51,338 nucleotides of DNA, from positions 1 to 51,338 of the forward strand of contig UROG01000012.1 in assembly GCA_900549485.1 (NCBI GenBank), in the 5' to 3' direction. This document shows positions 1 to 8,100 of the stretch, in pieces. This DNA comes from an uncultured Eubacteriales bacterium (GTDB taxonomy: Bacteria; Bacillota; Clostridia; Oscillospirales; Oscillospiraceae). A program made the position numbers and the translations under genes. Each line of letters opens with the position of its first letter. Position 1 is the stretch's first letter. Under the pieces are notes generated by a model. The model had not been told where the DNA came from and ran no database searches. It was given only the letters and a program-made list of their open reading frames with translations.

Positions 1-87
1 CTGGGCTTCCTGTAGTTATTCGCTTTTTAGTGTCTACTTTTACTTGACAAGTGCAGGATGCTGACCGACAGCCCGTTTGCTTGTTTT

Positions 88-1287
88 TTATGCTCTTTTT
101 GAGTCGATCGTAAAAAAGCAGATAAGTACGCCGAGTATGCAGACAGCAAGCCCGATAAGCATCGTGTGGTGTACGCTTATCCTGTCAAGCAGGATACCGC
201 CCACAAGCGCGGCAAGGATATTGGACAGCGTAAGCATTGCGGCGGATACCGCCTGACCCTTGGCGGAGTCGTTTACGTCAACGACAATGCTTGCGTAGTC
301 CACAAGAGCCGGTATAAGCAGGGCGTAGCACAGCATCTGCGTAACGGCGGAAAAGTACAGCATCCCGAGGTTCTCAGCAAAAGTGACCGTTGCGATCCTC
401 ACGATATACATGACCGCCGCAAAACGGATAACCGTCGAGCATTTGACGTTTCTTGTGATGCGCGTATAAAACAGCATTGCCGGAACCTCGCAGAACGCTG
501 CAATGGAGCTGATTATGCCCATGCTGTTCGCGGTGCCGCCGACGCCCCTGACTATGTTGATGAGAAACGCACCCATTATGGATGACGGAAACATGAGTAC
601 GGAGGTGCCTATACAGAAGGCAACAAAGCGCTTGTTGCGCGAGAGAAATTCGCCGAGGGACGCGCCTGCTTTTCTCGGAACATTCTCCTGCACGGTGTCC
701 GCGGGAAGAACTATCTTCCGCACCCGTCCGATGACCGTAAGAATGACGATCTGCATCAGTATCATTACTATTGACAGATTGGGCAGCAGCTCCGGAGAAT
801 ATGACGCGCAGAGTCTGCCGAGTATGATCGTGATTATCGAAAAGGCCAGAGAACCGCAGCTCCTTGAAAAGCCGAAGTTTATGTACTGACCCGTCCTGTC
901 CATGCTGAAGCAAAGCTCCGTGTTCATGGGGCTTACCGCAACGACGCACGCCATCAGCAGGCAGTAAAGTATGCTTACGTAAAGGCTGCTTCCTGCGGAA
1001 AAAAGTATCAGCACCTCAAGCAGACCCTCCAGAAAAAGCAGACCATACAGGCAGTGGTATACCTTTATTTTTCTGGAGCGGTCAATGACGGAGGCAAGCG
1101 CGGGGACAAGAAGGAAGCCGCCGATGTTGCCGAGGGCGGTTATCGTGCCGAGCTGAGTGTTTGTATAGCCTCTGTTCTGGAGAAAGACCGCCGCATAGGT
1201 CGATATGCAGCAGTAGCCAAGCCAGTAAAAAACCTGCACGGCGGAATATTCCGACAGCAGCAGAGCGTGTTTTCTGGAATCATTCAT
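88..1287 (-). CDS. MFS transporter, 12-TM permease-like
   Basis: A 399-residue protein that is almost entirely hydrophobic, with about twelve predicted membrane segments split by a charged central loop (around residues 190-215), the layout of the major facilitator superfamily. The N-terminal stretch FYWLGYCCISTYAAVFLQ and the G-x-N-x-GG loop after the second helix resemble the sugar/nucleoside permease-like branch (MFS_1_like). The frame is open further upstream, but the ATG at 1287 removes an unconvincing basic extension and leaves room for a promoter. It is transcribed away from the AbrB-ABC operon, from which it is divergent. The substrate cannot be read from the sequence; sugar or nucleoside uptake, or drug efflux, are all possible. 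Confidence 0.85.
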   Translation of the reverse strand: MNDSRKHALLLSEYSAVQVFYWLGYCCISTYAAVFLQNRGYTNTQLGTITALGNIGGFLLVPALASVIDRSRKIKVYHCLYGLLFLEGLLEVLILFSAGSSLYVSILYCLLMACVVAVSPMNTELCFSMDRTGQYINFGFSRSCGSLAFSIITIILGRLCASYSPELLPNLSIVMILMQIVILTVIGRVRKIVLPADTVQENVPRKAGASLGEFLSRNKRFVAFCIGTSVLMFPSSIMGAFLINIVRGVGGTANSMGIISSIAAFCEVPAMLFYTRITRNVKCSTVIRFAAVMYIVRIATVTFAENLGMLYFSAVTQMLCYALLIPALVDYASIVVDVNDSAKGQAVSAAMLTLSNILAALVGGILLDRISVHHTMLIGLAVCILGVLICFFTIDSKRA

Positions 1288-1323
1288 GTGAAATAAAAAC
1301 CTCAATATCAAATGTGAAGCTAT

Positions 1324-1351
1324 ATTATACATCTGTTTTTCATTTTTGCAA
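1324..1351 (-). promoter_or_regulatory. Probable sigma-A promoter of the MFS gene
   Basis: On the minus strand TTGCAA (1346-1351) is followed after 16 nt by a perfect TATAAT (1324-1329), about 40 bases before the ATG at 1287. Confidence 0.6.
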
Positions 1352-1404
1352 GAGGTAATACGGAAGAATCTCATCTTTTTTCAAGCAAAAAAACGGTTTA
1401 TATC

Positions 1405-1433
1405 TTGACATTGAAAACTCCAATATGTATAAT
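1405..1433 (+). promoter_or_regulatory. Consensus sigma-A promoter of the AbrB-ABC operon
   Basis: TTGACA (1405-1410), a 17-nt spacer and TATAAT (1428-1433) form a perfect vegetative promoter, 35 bases before the AbrB-like start codon. The -10 element lies inside the palindrome at 1418-1460. Confidence 0.85.
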
Positions 1434-1460
1434 TTGTTATACAAATCATACATATTGGAG
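1418..1460. promoter_or_regulatory. 43-bp near-perfect palindrome over the -10 region (operator)
   Basis: Arms CTCCAATATGTAT and ATACATATTGGAG (13 bp, exact) enclose a second near-palindrome, ATTTGT-TAT-ACAAAT. Only one outer base pair and the centre do not match. The structure covers the -10 box and the predicted transcription start and ends in the GGAG ribosome-binding site. Most of the left arm would not be transcribed, so it is best read as a DNA operator, plausibly for the AbrB-like product (autoregulation); this is inference. Confidence 0.8.
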
Positions 1461-1467
1461 GCGGCGT

Positions 1468-1683
1468 ATGAGAGCTCCGACAGGAAAATTTGCGTGCACC
1501 GCGACGGTAGGGGAAAAAGGGCAGATCGTTATCCCCAAGCAGGTGCGGGAGATGTTTGATATCAAGAGCGGCGATGTGCTGCTTATCCTTGCGGATAAGA
1601 ACAGAGGCATTGCCATTCCGCCCAAGGAAATGGCGGATGATGTTTTCGGGAGGTTGAGCGGCAGCGATGACAGCGGCACTTGA
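1468..1683 (+). CDS. AbrB/MazE-type (SpoVT-AbrB fold) transcriptional regulator
   Basis: A 71-residue protein. Residues ~10-45 carry the swapped-hairpin AbrB signature GEKGQIVIPKQVREMFDIK followed by G-D-V-L-L, the DNA-binding fold of AbrB and MazE antitoxins. The start is the ATG at 1468 after GGAGGCGGCGT; the frame is open upstream, but the promoter lies there. It overlaps the following ABC ATPase gene by 17 bases, so the two are translationally coupled. AbrB-family genes next to drug- or peptide-type ABC exporters are common in Clostridia. No toxin gene is adjacent, so a regulator of the transporter is preferred over an antitoxin. The palindrome over its promoter suggests autoregulation. 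Confidence 0.85.
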   Translation: MRAPTGKFACTATVGEKGQIVIPKQVREMFDIKSGDVLLILADKNRGIAIPPKEMADDVFGRLSGSDDSGT

Positions 1684-2512
1684 AATTAAAGGACTTTGCA
1701 AGGAATATCCCGGCTTCAGGCTTGACAGCGTGGGCTTTTCTGTCATGCCGGGAACGATAACCGGCTTTATCGGCAGAAACGGCGCGGGCAAGACGACGAC
1801 GCTGAAATCCATCCTCAATCTTGTCCACCCGTCGGCGGGGGAGATAAAATACTTCGGGCTTGACCTGCGTGAGCATGAGGACGCGATAAAGCAGCGCATC
1901 GGCTACGCCGGCGGCACGGTGAGCTGGTATAAAAAGAAAAAGATAGAGGACATCGTGAGCGTCACGGCAATGTTCTATGATAATTGGGACGTGGATATGT
2001 GGCGGCACTACTGCGCGTTGTTCAGGCTTGACGAGAACAAAACGCCGGAGCAGCTTTCCGAGGGGATGAAGGTTAAGCTCAATATCGCGCTTGCGCTTTC
2101 CCATAAGGCGGAGCTGCTTATTCTCGACGAGCCTACAAGCGGGCTTGACCCCGTTTCGCGTGATGAGCTGCTGGAGATATTCCTGCGCCTTGCGCACGGC
2201 GGCGTGGCGGTGCTTTTTTCGACGCACATAACCTCCGACCTTGAAAAATGCGCGGACAATATTACATATATCCGGCACGGACGCATTATATCTTCCTGCA
2301 CGGAGGAAGAGTTTATCGGCACATATAAACTGCTCAATGAGCCTGAAAATATGAGCGGGGCGCAGAAAAATGCAGTTGTCGGGGAAAGCTTTTCAAAGAG
2401 CGGCAGTGTGATAATGATAAAGTCCGCCGATACAGGGCTTTTCGAGGGCTGCGGCTTTACCGCCCCGACGCTTGAGGAAATTATGGTATATCTTGAAAGG
2501 GAGAATATGTGA
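1667..2512 (+). CDS. ABC transporter ATP-binding protein
   Basis: A 281-residue nucleotide-binding subunit. It shows Walker A GRNGAGKTTT (~residues 36-45), an ABC signature degenerated to LSEGMKVKL, Walker B LLILDEPTSGLD, and a switch His in FSTHITSDLEKCADNITYI. The class resembles the BcrA/YtrB group, with a C-terminal extension of about 70 residues after the core. It partners with the membrane protein encoded immediately downstream (stop and start overlap as TGATG). The start is the ATG inside the AbrB-like gene, preceded by GGGAGG. Probable export of a drug, peptide or lipid; the substrate is unknown. Confidence 0.93.
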   Translation: MTAALEIKGLCKEYPGFRLDSVGFSVMPGTITGFIGRNGAGKTTTLKSILNLVHPSAGEIKYFGLDLREHEDAIKQRIGYAGGTVSWYKKKKIEDIVSVTAMFYDNWDVDMWRHYCALFRLDENKTPEQLSEGMKVKLNIALALSHKAELLILDEPTSGLDPVSRDELLEIFLRLAHGGVAVLFSTHITSDLEKCADNITYIRHGRIISSCTEEEFIGTYKLLNEPENMSGAQKNAVVGESFSKSGSVIMIKSADTGLFEGCGFTAPTLEEIMVYLERENM

Positions 2513-3165
2513 TGAAGCTTCTTAAAAAGGACCTGATGCTTGCAACCTCCCCGCTGAGCTGGTGCTTTACGGCTTTCGGGCTTATGGCGCTGATCCCGGG
2601 CTATCCGATCCTTGTGGGCGCGTTCTTTGTAAGTCTCGGCATTTATCAGTCGTTTCAGTATGCGCGTGAAGCCAACGACATCCTCTATTCCGCACTTCTG
2701 CCTATCCGCAAGCGCGACGTCGTAAAGACAAAATATCTTTCCACCGTGATGTTCCAGCTTCTGAGCTTCGTGCTTTTTGCGCTCTGCACTGCGATACGCA
2801 TGACCGTTTGGAAAAACGCCGCGCCCTATGCGGAAAATCCTCTTATGGCCGCAAACTTTACGTTTCTGGGCTTCGTCCTGCTCATCTACACAGCGTTCAA
2901 TACCGTGTTTCTGGGCGGTTTTTTCAAAACGGCGTACTACTTCGGCAAATCCTTTGTGCTGTTCATCGTCACGGCGTTTCTTATAGTCGCCGTGGGTGAG
3001 GCTCTGCATCATTTTCCCGGACTTGACTGGCTCAACGCCGTATCGGGGGCGGACGTCGTGAAGCAGCTCCCGCTTTTTGCCGTCTGTGCGGCGGCGTACA
3101 TCATCGGAACTTTGCTGTCGCTCAGAAAATCTCAGGCGCGGTTTGAGCTGATAGATTTGAACTGA
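2512..3165 (+). CDS. ABC-2 type transporter permease
   Basis: A 217-residue membrane protein with about six hydrophobic segments. After the first helices comes the loop DILYSALLPIRKRDVVKTKYLS, typical of the ABC-2 permease family found with BcrA-like ATPases (residues ~60-80: the L-P-I-R/S-R-x-x-V-x-x-R/K-Y motif). It overlaps the ATPase stop by one base, with AAGGGAG as ribosome-binding site; a GTG one codon upstream (2509) is the alternative start. It is the last gene of the AbrB-ABC unit and is followed by two strong hairpins. Confidence 0.88.
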   Translation: MKLLKKDLMLATSPLSWCFTAFGLMALIPGYPILVGAFFVSLGIYQSFQYAREANDILYSALLPIRKRDVVKTKYLSTVMFQLLSFVLFALCTAIRMTVWKNAAPYAENPLMAANFTFLGFVLLIYTAFNTVFLGGFFKTAYYFGKSFVLFIVTAFLIVAVGEALHHFPGLDWLNAVSGADVVKQLPLFAVCAAAYIIGTLLSLRKSQARFELIDLN

Positions 3166-3218
3166 CGCAGGGATAAGACCGCACGGCACAGCTTGATATA
3201 CAACAATAAAAACTTTCG

Positions 3219-3261
3219 CAGCTTGTCAAAAAAGTCCTTGCAGGACTTTTTTGACAAGCTG
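3219..3261. repeat. Dispersed palindromic element (TTGTCAAA family)
   Basis: A perfect inverted repeat with 20-bp arms around CAGCTTGTCAAAAAAGTCC and a 3-nt loop. Almost the same unit recurs at 51246-51284, and related arms are found at 40684-40716. It is followed directly by a separate hairpin, the same modular arrangement as in the other copies. Confidence 0.85.
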
Positions 3262-3301
3262 GAGAGCGCCGCAAAATTCCGTTTTGCGGCGCTCTCTTTA
3301 T
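3262..3301 (+). terminator. Rho-independent terminator of the ABC operon
   Basis: GAGAGCGCCGCAAAA (3262-3276) pairs exactly with TTTTGCGGCGCTCTC (3282-3296) around a 5-nt loop and is followed by TTTATATT. It lies about 100 bases after the permease stop, directly behind the palindromic element. Confidence 0.8.
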
Positions 3302-3417
3302 ATTATTTGCAAGGCTGCGGATAAACGAAAGCGGATAGAGAAAGATGCCAAGGTCAGAATCTCAAAAACACGCAGAGAGAAGGAGAAAAAATAATTGAGA
3401 AAAATTTAAAAAGGGTC

Positions 3418-3446
3418 TTTACAAATCCGAGAGGGTATGCTATATT
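3418..3446 (+). promoter_or_regulatory. Promoter of the PerR-like gene
   Basis: TTTACA (3418-3423), a 17-nt spacer and TATATT (3441-3446). The predicted start of transcription (~3453) lies just before the inverted repeat at 3458-3478. Confidence 0.65.
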
Positions 3447-3457
3447 AAGTTCAGCAA

Positions 3458-3478
3458 TAAGAATCATTCCTATTCTTA
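3458..3478. promoter_or_regulatory. Candidate PerR/Fur box
   Basis: The inverted repeat TAAGAAT-N7-ATTCTTA sits between the promoter and the start codon of the Fur-family gene, where an autoregulatory PerR or Fur box is expected. It matches the AT-rich 7-1-7-like architecture only loosely because the spacer is 7 nt, so the assignment is tentative. Confidence 0.5.
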
Positions 3479-3492
3479 AACTTGAGGTATAA

Positions 3493-3891
3493 ATGGAAAG
3501 CAGACGTATAACCAGCAAAAAAAGGAAAGCGATATATGACCTGCTCCGCGCTGATACCGGACATCCCACCGCCGAAACGGTGTTCAACCGGCTGAAGGGC
3601 GAATATCCGGAGTTGAGTCTCGGCACGGTGTACCGCAATCTTGCGGTGCTTGAGGAGGGAGGGCTTATCTTCCGTGTTGGCACCGTGGACGGGCAGGAGA
3701 GATACGACGCACGCCTTGACCCTCACGCGCATTTTGTCTGTTCACGATGCCGCCGCGTCTCGGATATTGAGCTTGATGGTGATGCAGAGCGGCTCATCAT
3801 GGATATTGAACGCCGCTTTGACTGCAAAACGCAGTCTTTCCTGCTGACGATAAAAGGTCTGTGCGGCGAGTGCCGCAAAACCGACCTCTGA
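3493..3891 (+). CDS. perR: Fur-family transcriptional repressor, PerR-like
   Basis: A 132-residue protein of usual Fur/PerR length. Residues 1-80 form the winged helix (SLGTVYRNLAVLEEGGLI is the recognition region), and residues ~82-130 form the dimerisation domain with the regulatory metal ligand run D-PHAHFVCSRCRRVSDI. CSRC and CGEC are the two CxxC pairs of the structural zinc site. PerR senses peroxide by iron-catalysed His oxidation and represses peroxide-defence genes. The next two genes encode rubrerythrin and rubredoxin, which supports PerR over Fur or Zur. The start ATG follows GAGGTATAA. A candidate box precedes the gene. Confidence 0.88.
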   Translation: MESRRITSKKRKAIYDLLRADTGHPTAETVFNRLKGEYPELSLGTVYRNLAVLEEGGLIFRVGTVDGQERYDARLDPHAHFVCSRCRRVSDIELDGDAERLIMDIERRFDCKTQSFLLTIKGLCGECRKTDL

Positions 3892-4009
3892 AAAGGAATT
3901 ACACATAAGCTTTTTATTGCTGGAGCGGACGGGAGACAGACTCTGCCGCGTCCACGCAATGAAAATATAATTAAGGAAATTAATATTAAATGGTATGGAG
4001 GATTTTATT

Positions 4010-4576
4010 ATGAAGAAGTGGGTTTGCCCCGTATGCGGTTATGTTCATGAAGGTGATACTCCCCCCGAGTTCTGCCCTCAGTGCAAGGTTCCCGGTTCCA
4101 AGTTTATCGAGCAGAAGGGTGAAATGTCATGGGCGGCTGAGCATGTTGTCGGCGTCGGCAAGAAGTTCGGCGCGGACGTTCCCGAGGAAGTGCAGAAGAC
4201 TATCATCGAGGGGCTGAACGCAAACTTCATCGGCGAGTGCACGGAAGTCGGCATGTACCTTGCCATGGCGCGTGTTGCGCACCGTGAGGGATATCCCGAG
4301 ATAGGTATGTATTGGGAAAAGGCCGGTCTTGAGGAAGCGGAGCATGCGGCAAAGTTTGCGGAGCTGCTTGGCGATGTGGTCACAGATTCGACCAAGAAGA
4401 ATCTTGAGATGCGCGTTGAGGCCGAGAACGGCGCGACCGCAGGCAAGTTTGAGCTTGCAAAGCTTGCAAAGCAGTATAATCTCGACGCGATCCACGATAC
4501 CGTTCACGAAATGGCACGTGACGAAGCCCGCCACGGCAAGGCTTTCGCGGGACTGCTCAAGAGATACTTTAACTGA
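4010..4576 (+). CDS. rbr: Reverse-type rubrerythrin (rubredoxin domain first)
   Basis: A 188-residue peroxidase. Residues ~1-35 are a rubredoxin-like [Fe(SCys)4] domain, with CPVCGYV and CPQC as its two CxxC pairs. They are followed by a four-helix ferritin-like domain with diiron ligands in GECTEVGMYLAMA, EEAEHAAK and DEARHGKAF. The iron-sulfur domain lies N-terminal, the reverse of classical rubrerythrin and typical of clostridial revRbr, which reduces H2O2 with electrons from rubredoxin. The start at 4010 follows GGAGG; an in-frame ATG five codons earlier overlaps that site and is rejected. The position behind PerR and before rubredoxin makes a coherent peroxide-detoxification group. Confidence 0.93.
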   Translation: MKKWVCPVCGYVHEGDTPPEFCPQCKVPGSKFIEQKGEMSWAAEHVVGVGKKFGADVPEEVQKTIIEGLNANFIGECTEVGMYLAMARVAHREGYPEIGMYWEKAGLEEAEHAAKFAELLGDVVTDSTKKNLEMRVEAENGATAGKFELAKLAKQYNLDAIHDTVHEMARDEARHGKAFAGLLKRYFN

Positions 4577-4661
4577 TATACAGGCGCAAGGTACGCTTGG
4601 CTCATCACGGCGCTGCCGTGTGAGGAACGATAGGAATAATTACGTTATAGGAGATTACAGA

Positions 4662-4793
4662 ATGAAATACGTTTGCAATTTGTGCGGCTGGGTTTACGAT
4701 GAAGAAGAAACCGGCGTAAAGTGGGAAGATCTCCCCGAAGATTTTGCCTGCGAGCTCTGCGGCGCCGGCAAGGATGAATTCACGGCCGAGTAA
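4662..4793 (+). CDS. rd: Short rubredoxin
   Basis: A 43-residue electron carrier with both iron-binding knuckles, CNLCGWVYD (residues 5-13) and CELCGAGKDEF near the C-terminus. Rubredoxins are usually 52-54 residues; here the loop between YDEEE and the WEDLPEDF segment is about nine residues shorter (the usual GDPDNG-containing turn is missing). The start ATG follows GGAGATTACAGA. It probably passes electrons to the reverse rubrerythrin encoded 85 bases upstream. The gene ends before the terminator that forms the left edge of the long direct repeat. Confidence 0.9.
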   Translation: MKYVCNLCGWVYDEEETGVKWEDLPEDFACELCGAGKDEFTAE

Positions 4794-4848
4794 TTACATA
4801 ATTGACCTGCCGCTGAACAGTAAAAGTTTTTACAGTAAAAGTTTTTTT

Positions 4849-4879
4849 AAGGCAGCGCCGTATTATGCGGCGCTGCCTT
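4849..4879 (+). terminator. Hairpin terminator after rubredoxin, within the left direct repeat
   Basis: AAGGCAGCGCCG and CGGCGCTGCCTT pair perfectly over 12 bp with a 7-nt loop, followed by GACTTTTT. An identical hairpin core opens the right-hand repeat copy at 10478, where it overlaps the end of cas1. Confidence 0.75.
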
Positions 4880-5084
4880 GACTTTTTGCTGTGAATATTG
4901 TATATTTTATTCAAACTTTGAACATTTTGTCTGTGAATACTGCACTAAAGTCCGGCTCCACGCAAGAACCGGACTTTGTTTTTAATGTGCCTTCTTGATA
5001 AAAACGAGTTTTCTTCAAAAAAGATATAGCAAAAAATGTCTCCTTGACAGGGAGCGGCACAGCGAACTGTCCGTTTTATTGGAC
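4850..5084 (+). repeat. Left copy of the ~235-bp direct repeat flanking the cas locus
   Basis: From AGGCAGCGCCG to TTTTATTGGAC this stretch is repeated in the same orientation at 10478-10710. By eye identity is roughly 90 percent, with long exact runs (the first ~54 bases, and the hairpin region through GCCTTCTTGATAAAAACGA) and clusters of substitutions near the right end. It contains two hairpin terminators. Together the copies enclose cas12a, cas4 and cas1 and nothing else. The divergence shows the duplication is not recent. Confidence 0.95.
4947..4977 (+). terminator. Second hairpin of the left repeat
   Basis: AAAGTCCGG and CCGGACTTT form a 9-bp stem followed by GTTTTTAAT. The same hairpin, with a slightly changed loop, occurs at 10575-10605 in the right copy. 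Confidence 0.65.
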
Positions 5085-5095
5085 GGTAAACGGCG

Positions 5096-5101
5096 TATAA
5101 T
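5096..5101 (+). promoter_or_regulatory. Candidate -10 element for the cas operon
   Basis: TATAAT lies 12 bases beyond the end of the left repeat and 62 bases before the cas12a start. The matching -35 is weak (TTTTAT at 5074-5079, 16-nt spacing) and lies inside the repeat, in the small inverted repeat GTCC-N8-GGAC. The remaining space to the start codon holds no other obvious element and no CRISPR-like repeat. Confidence 0.4.
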
Positions 5102-5163
5102 GAGCAGAAAAAGCGGACGAAACGCTTATTACATATTTTTTGTATATAAAAGGAGCGAAAAGG

Positions 5164-8100
5164 ATGAAAGATCTCAGCACTTTTATTTCGCAGTATGATG
5201 TTTCCAAAACACTCAGATTTGAGCTGATACCTACACCGGAAACAGAAAAACACATACGGGAGAAAGGAATACTTGATGCCGACGAAAAGCTTGCAGTGAG
5301 CTACAAGCGTATGAAAGAGACCATGGATGAATTTCATAAGGATTTCATAGACAGAGCATTAAGCACGGCACAGCTCCGGCATATTGACGAGTATTGCGCA
5401 CTTTATTGGGCAGATGCTGAGGAAAAGAATTCAAAAAAGTATGCCGATAGGCTTAAAGCGGCGAGTGCAGAGTTGCGAAAAGAAATCGTGCAATGCTTCG
5501 ATGCGGATGACGCTTTCAAAAAAATCGATAAAAAAGAATTTATAAAAGATGAGCTTGAAACGTGGATAAACGAAAAACACCCCATGCTCTATTACGATCC
5601 GGATTTCAAAAAATTTACTACATATTTCGAAGGTTACAGAAAAAACCGCATGAATCTGTACTCTGACGAAGAGAAAGTCGGTAGCGTGGCATATCGTTTG
5701 ATTGGTGAAAACCTGCCCAAGTTTCTGGACAATATCCGTATATACGAGAAAGTCAAAGCCAGCAAGGTGGCGGGAAAATTTTCCAAGCTTTGTAAGGATA
5801 TGGAACAGTACATGAACGGGCGCTCACTTGATGAAATGTTTTCAGCACGTGCATATCCGTCAACCCTCACGCAGACGCAGATAGATCAATATAATACGGT
5901 CATCGGAGGCAGAAATGACGGAAGCAGCAAGCTGCAAGGCTTGAACGAATATATAAATCTTTATAATCAGCAGCATCCTGACGCCAAGCTTCCTATATTC
6001 AAAATGCTTTATAAACAGCTCCTGTCTGACAGGATCAGTGCGTCGTGGCTGCCGGAAGCATTTGATAGTGCACAGGCGCTGTTTGACGGCGTTGAGGCTT
6101 TTGCACAAGAAGTCCTGACAGATACGGTGCTCAATGATTTACAGACGGTACTGAACGAGCTTCCCGAAAGAGATGCAGCTCTTATATATGTCCGTAAATC
6201 TTCCGTGAATGATATTTCAAGCCGCCTTTTCGGATATTATAGTGTGTTTAATGATGCATTGGATGCGATGGGGGAAAACGAAAAGACGGGCTATATCTCT
6301 CTTGCGAGGCTGCAATCTGCGGTTGACGGCTACATACCCACTCTCGACAAGGACGAATATGAGTCCATAGTGTCCGAATATGCACCAAACTGTGTCACGG
6401 CCTGCTTTTTCGATAACCTGCACGAGTATATAGAGAACATTTCGGATGCTTATGAGGCGCTGCGACCGTGTTTTGGAGTTGAACACGACGAAAATTATCA
6501 GCTTTCCGAGAAAGAGAGGACATGGCTGAAAGCGTATCTTGACGGCGTTATTGCACTTTTGCATTTCATAAAGCCTTTGTATATTGACAAGGATTTCGCT
6601 TTGGAAAAGGACGAGGTATTTTACAGTGATTTCATGCCGTTGTACGAGAAGCTAAGTCAAGTGACAAAGCTTTATGACAAGGTTCGCAGCTTTGCCTCAA
6701 AGAAGCCGTACAGCACGAAAAAAATCAAACTTAATTTTGGATGCAGTACGCTTTTGAGTGGGTGGGACGTAAATAAGGAAACGCAGAATCTTGGCGTACT
6801 GCTCATCAAAGACGGCAACTATTACCTGGGGATAATGGACAAAGCAAACAACAAGCTGTTTTCCGATGCTCCCGAGTGCCAATCTGAAGACTGCTATCAA
6901 AAGGTCGTATATAAGCTCTTGCAGGAACCGTACAAAATGCTCCCAAAGGTTTTTTTCTCGAAATCGCGGATCAATGAGTTTGCTCCCAGTGAAGAAATCA
7001 TATCCATACGCATTAACGAGACATTCAAAAAAGGACCTAAGTTCATTGCTGCTGATTGCCATAAGCTTGTTGACTTCTATAAGACGTCTATTTCGAAACA
7101 TCCCGACTGGAGACGGTTTGAGTTTAAGTTTTCACCGACTGGTACATATGTTGATATAAACGATTTCTACCAGGAGGTCGCGGAACAGGGATATAAGCTT
7201 TTTTTCAAACCCGTTTCCACGGCATATATTGATTCCGCTGTTAGCGAGGGAAAATTGTATTTATTCCGGATATACAACAAGGATTTTTCACCAAGCGCAA
7301 AGGGAAAGCCCAATCTTCACACAATGTATTGGAAGGCGCTTTTTGATGAAAAAAACCTTGCTGATGTAGTGTACAAACTTAGCGGACATGGGGAAGTGTT
7401 TTACCGCAGTAGATCTATTGATGACGAAAAGCGCGTGATTCATCCTGCAAATAAACCGATAGACAAAAGAAATTCAGGAATGAGCGGTGAGACAAGCGTC
7501 TTTGATTATGATATCATCAAAGACCGCCGCTATACGGTCGATAAATTCCAATTTCATGTGCCGATAAGCCTTAATTTCAAAGCGCACGGAGTATCAAATT
7601 TTAACGAAAAGGTCTGCACCTATTTAAAAAATAACCCTGATGTTAACATCATCGGAATTGATCGCGGCGAACGGAATCTGCTCTACATCTCAATGATCGA
7701 CCGCAGCGGCAGAGTGGTAAAGGACAGTAGAGGCAATTATATTCAATACTCGCTGAACACGATTACAGGTGAATACAAAAACGCGGACGGTGCTCCAGTA
7801 AAATTCAGCACCCCTTATCATGAACTGCTCGACAAAAAAGAGAAAAATCGCAGGGAAGCGCGTGAAAACTGGGGCGATATAGAGAGCATTAAAGAACTGA
7901 AAGCAGGCTACATGAGTCAGGTCGTCTATCATATTTCAAGGCTGATGGTTGAGTACAATGCCATTGTTGTAATGGAAGATTTGAACTCCGGATTTAAAAA
8001 CGGCCGCAAAAAAGTGGAAAAACAGGTTTATCAGAACTTTGAAAAAGCGCTTATTGAAAAGCTGAACTATCTTGTGTTCAAAGACTACCCGGTCGATACC

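Noticed and set aside
1418..1460. RNA hairpin or riboswitch hiding the AbrB ribosome site
   Set aside because: The predicted transcription start lies at the centre of the palindrome, so the left arm would be absent from the RNA; a DNA operator explains it better.
2008..3189. Minus-strand frame of 393 codons opposite the ABC genes
   Set aside because: Composition is that of an antisense frame (many Arg, His, Gln) and it lies entirely over two well-supported genes.
4329..4793. 154-codon frame running through the end of rubrerythrin into rubredoxin
   Set aside because: Only its last 43 codons, from the ATG at 4662 with its own ribosome site, encode a real protein; the first part is out of frame over rubrerythrin.
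4880..5163. Possible CRISPR array or leader upstream of cas12a
   Set aside because: The sequence contains hairpin terminators and the direct repeat, but no regularly spaced repeats and no V-A type repeat end (TTTCTAC...GTAGAT).
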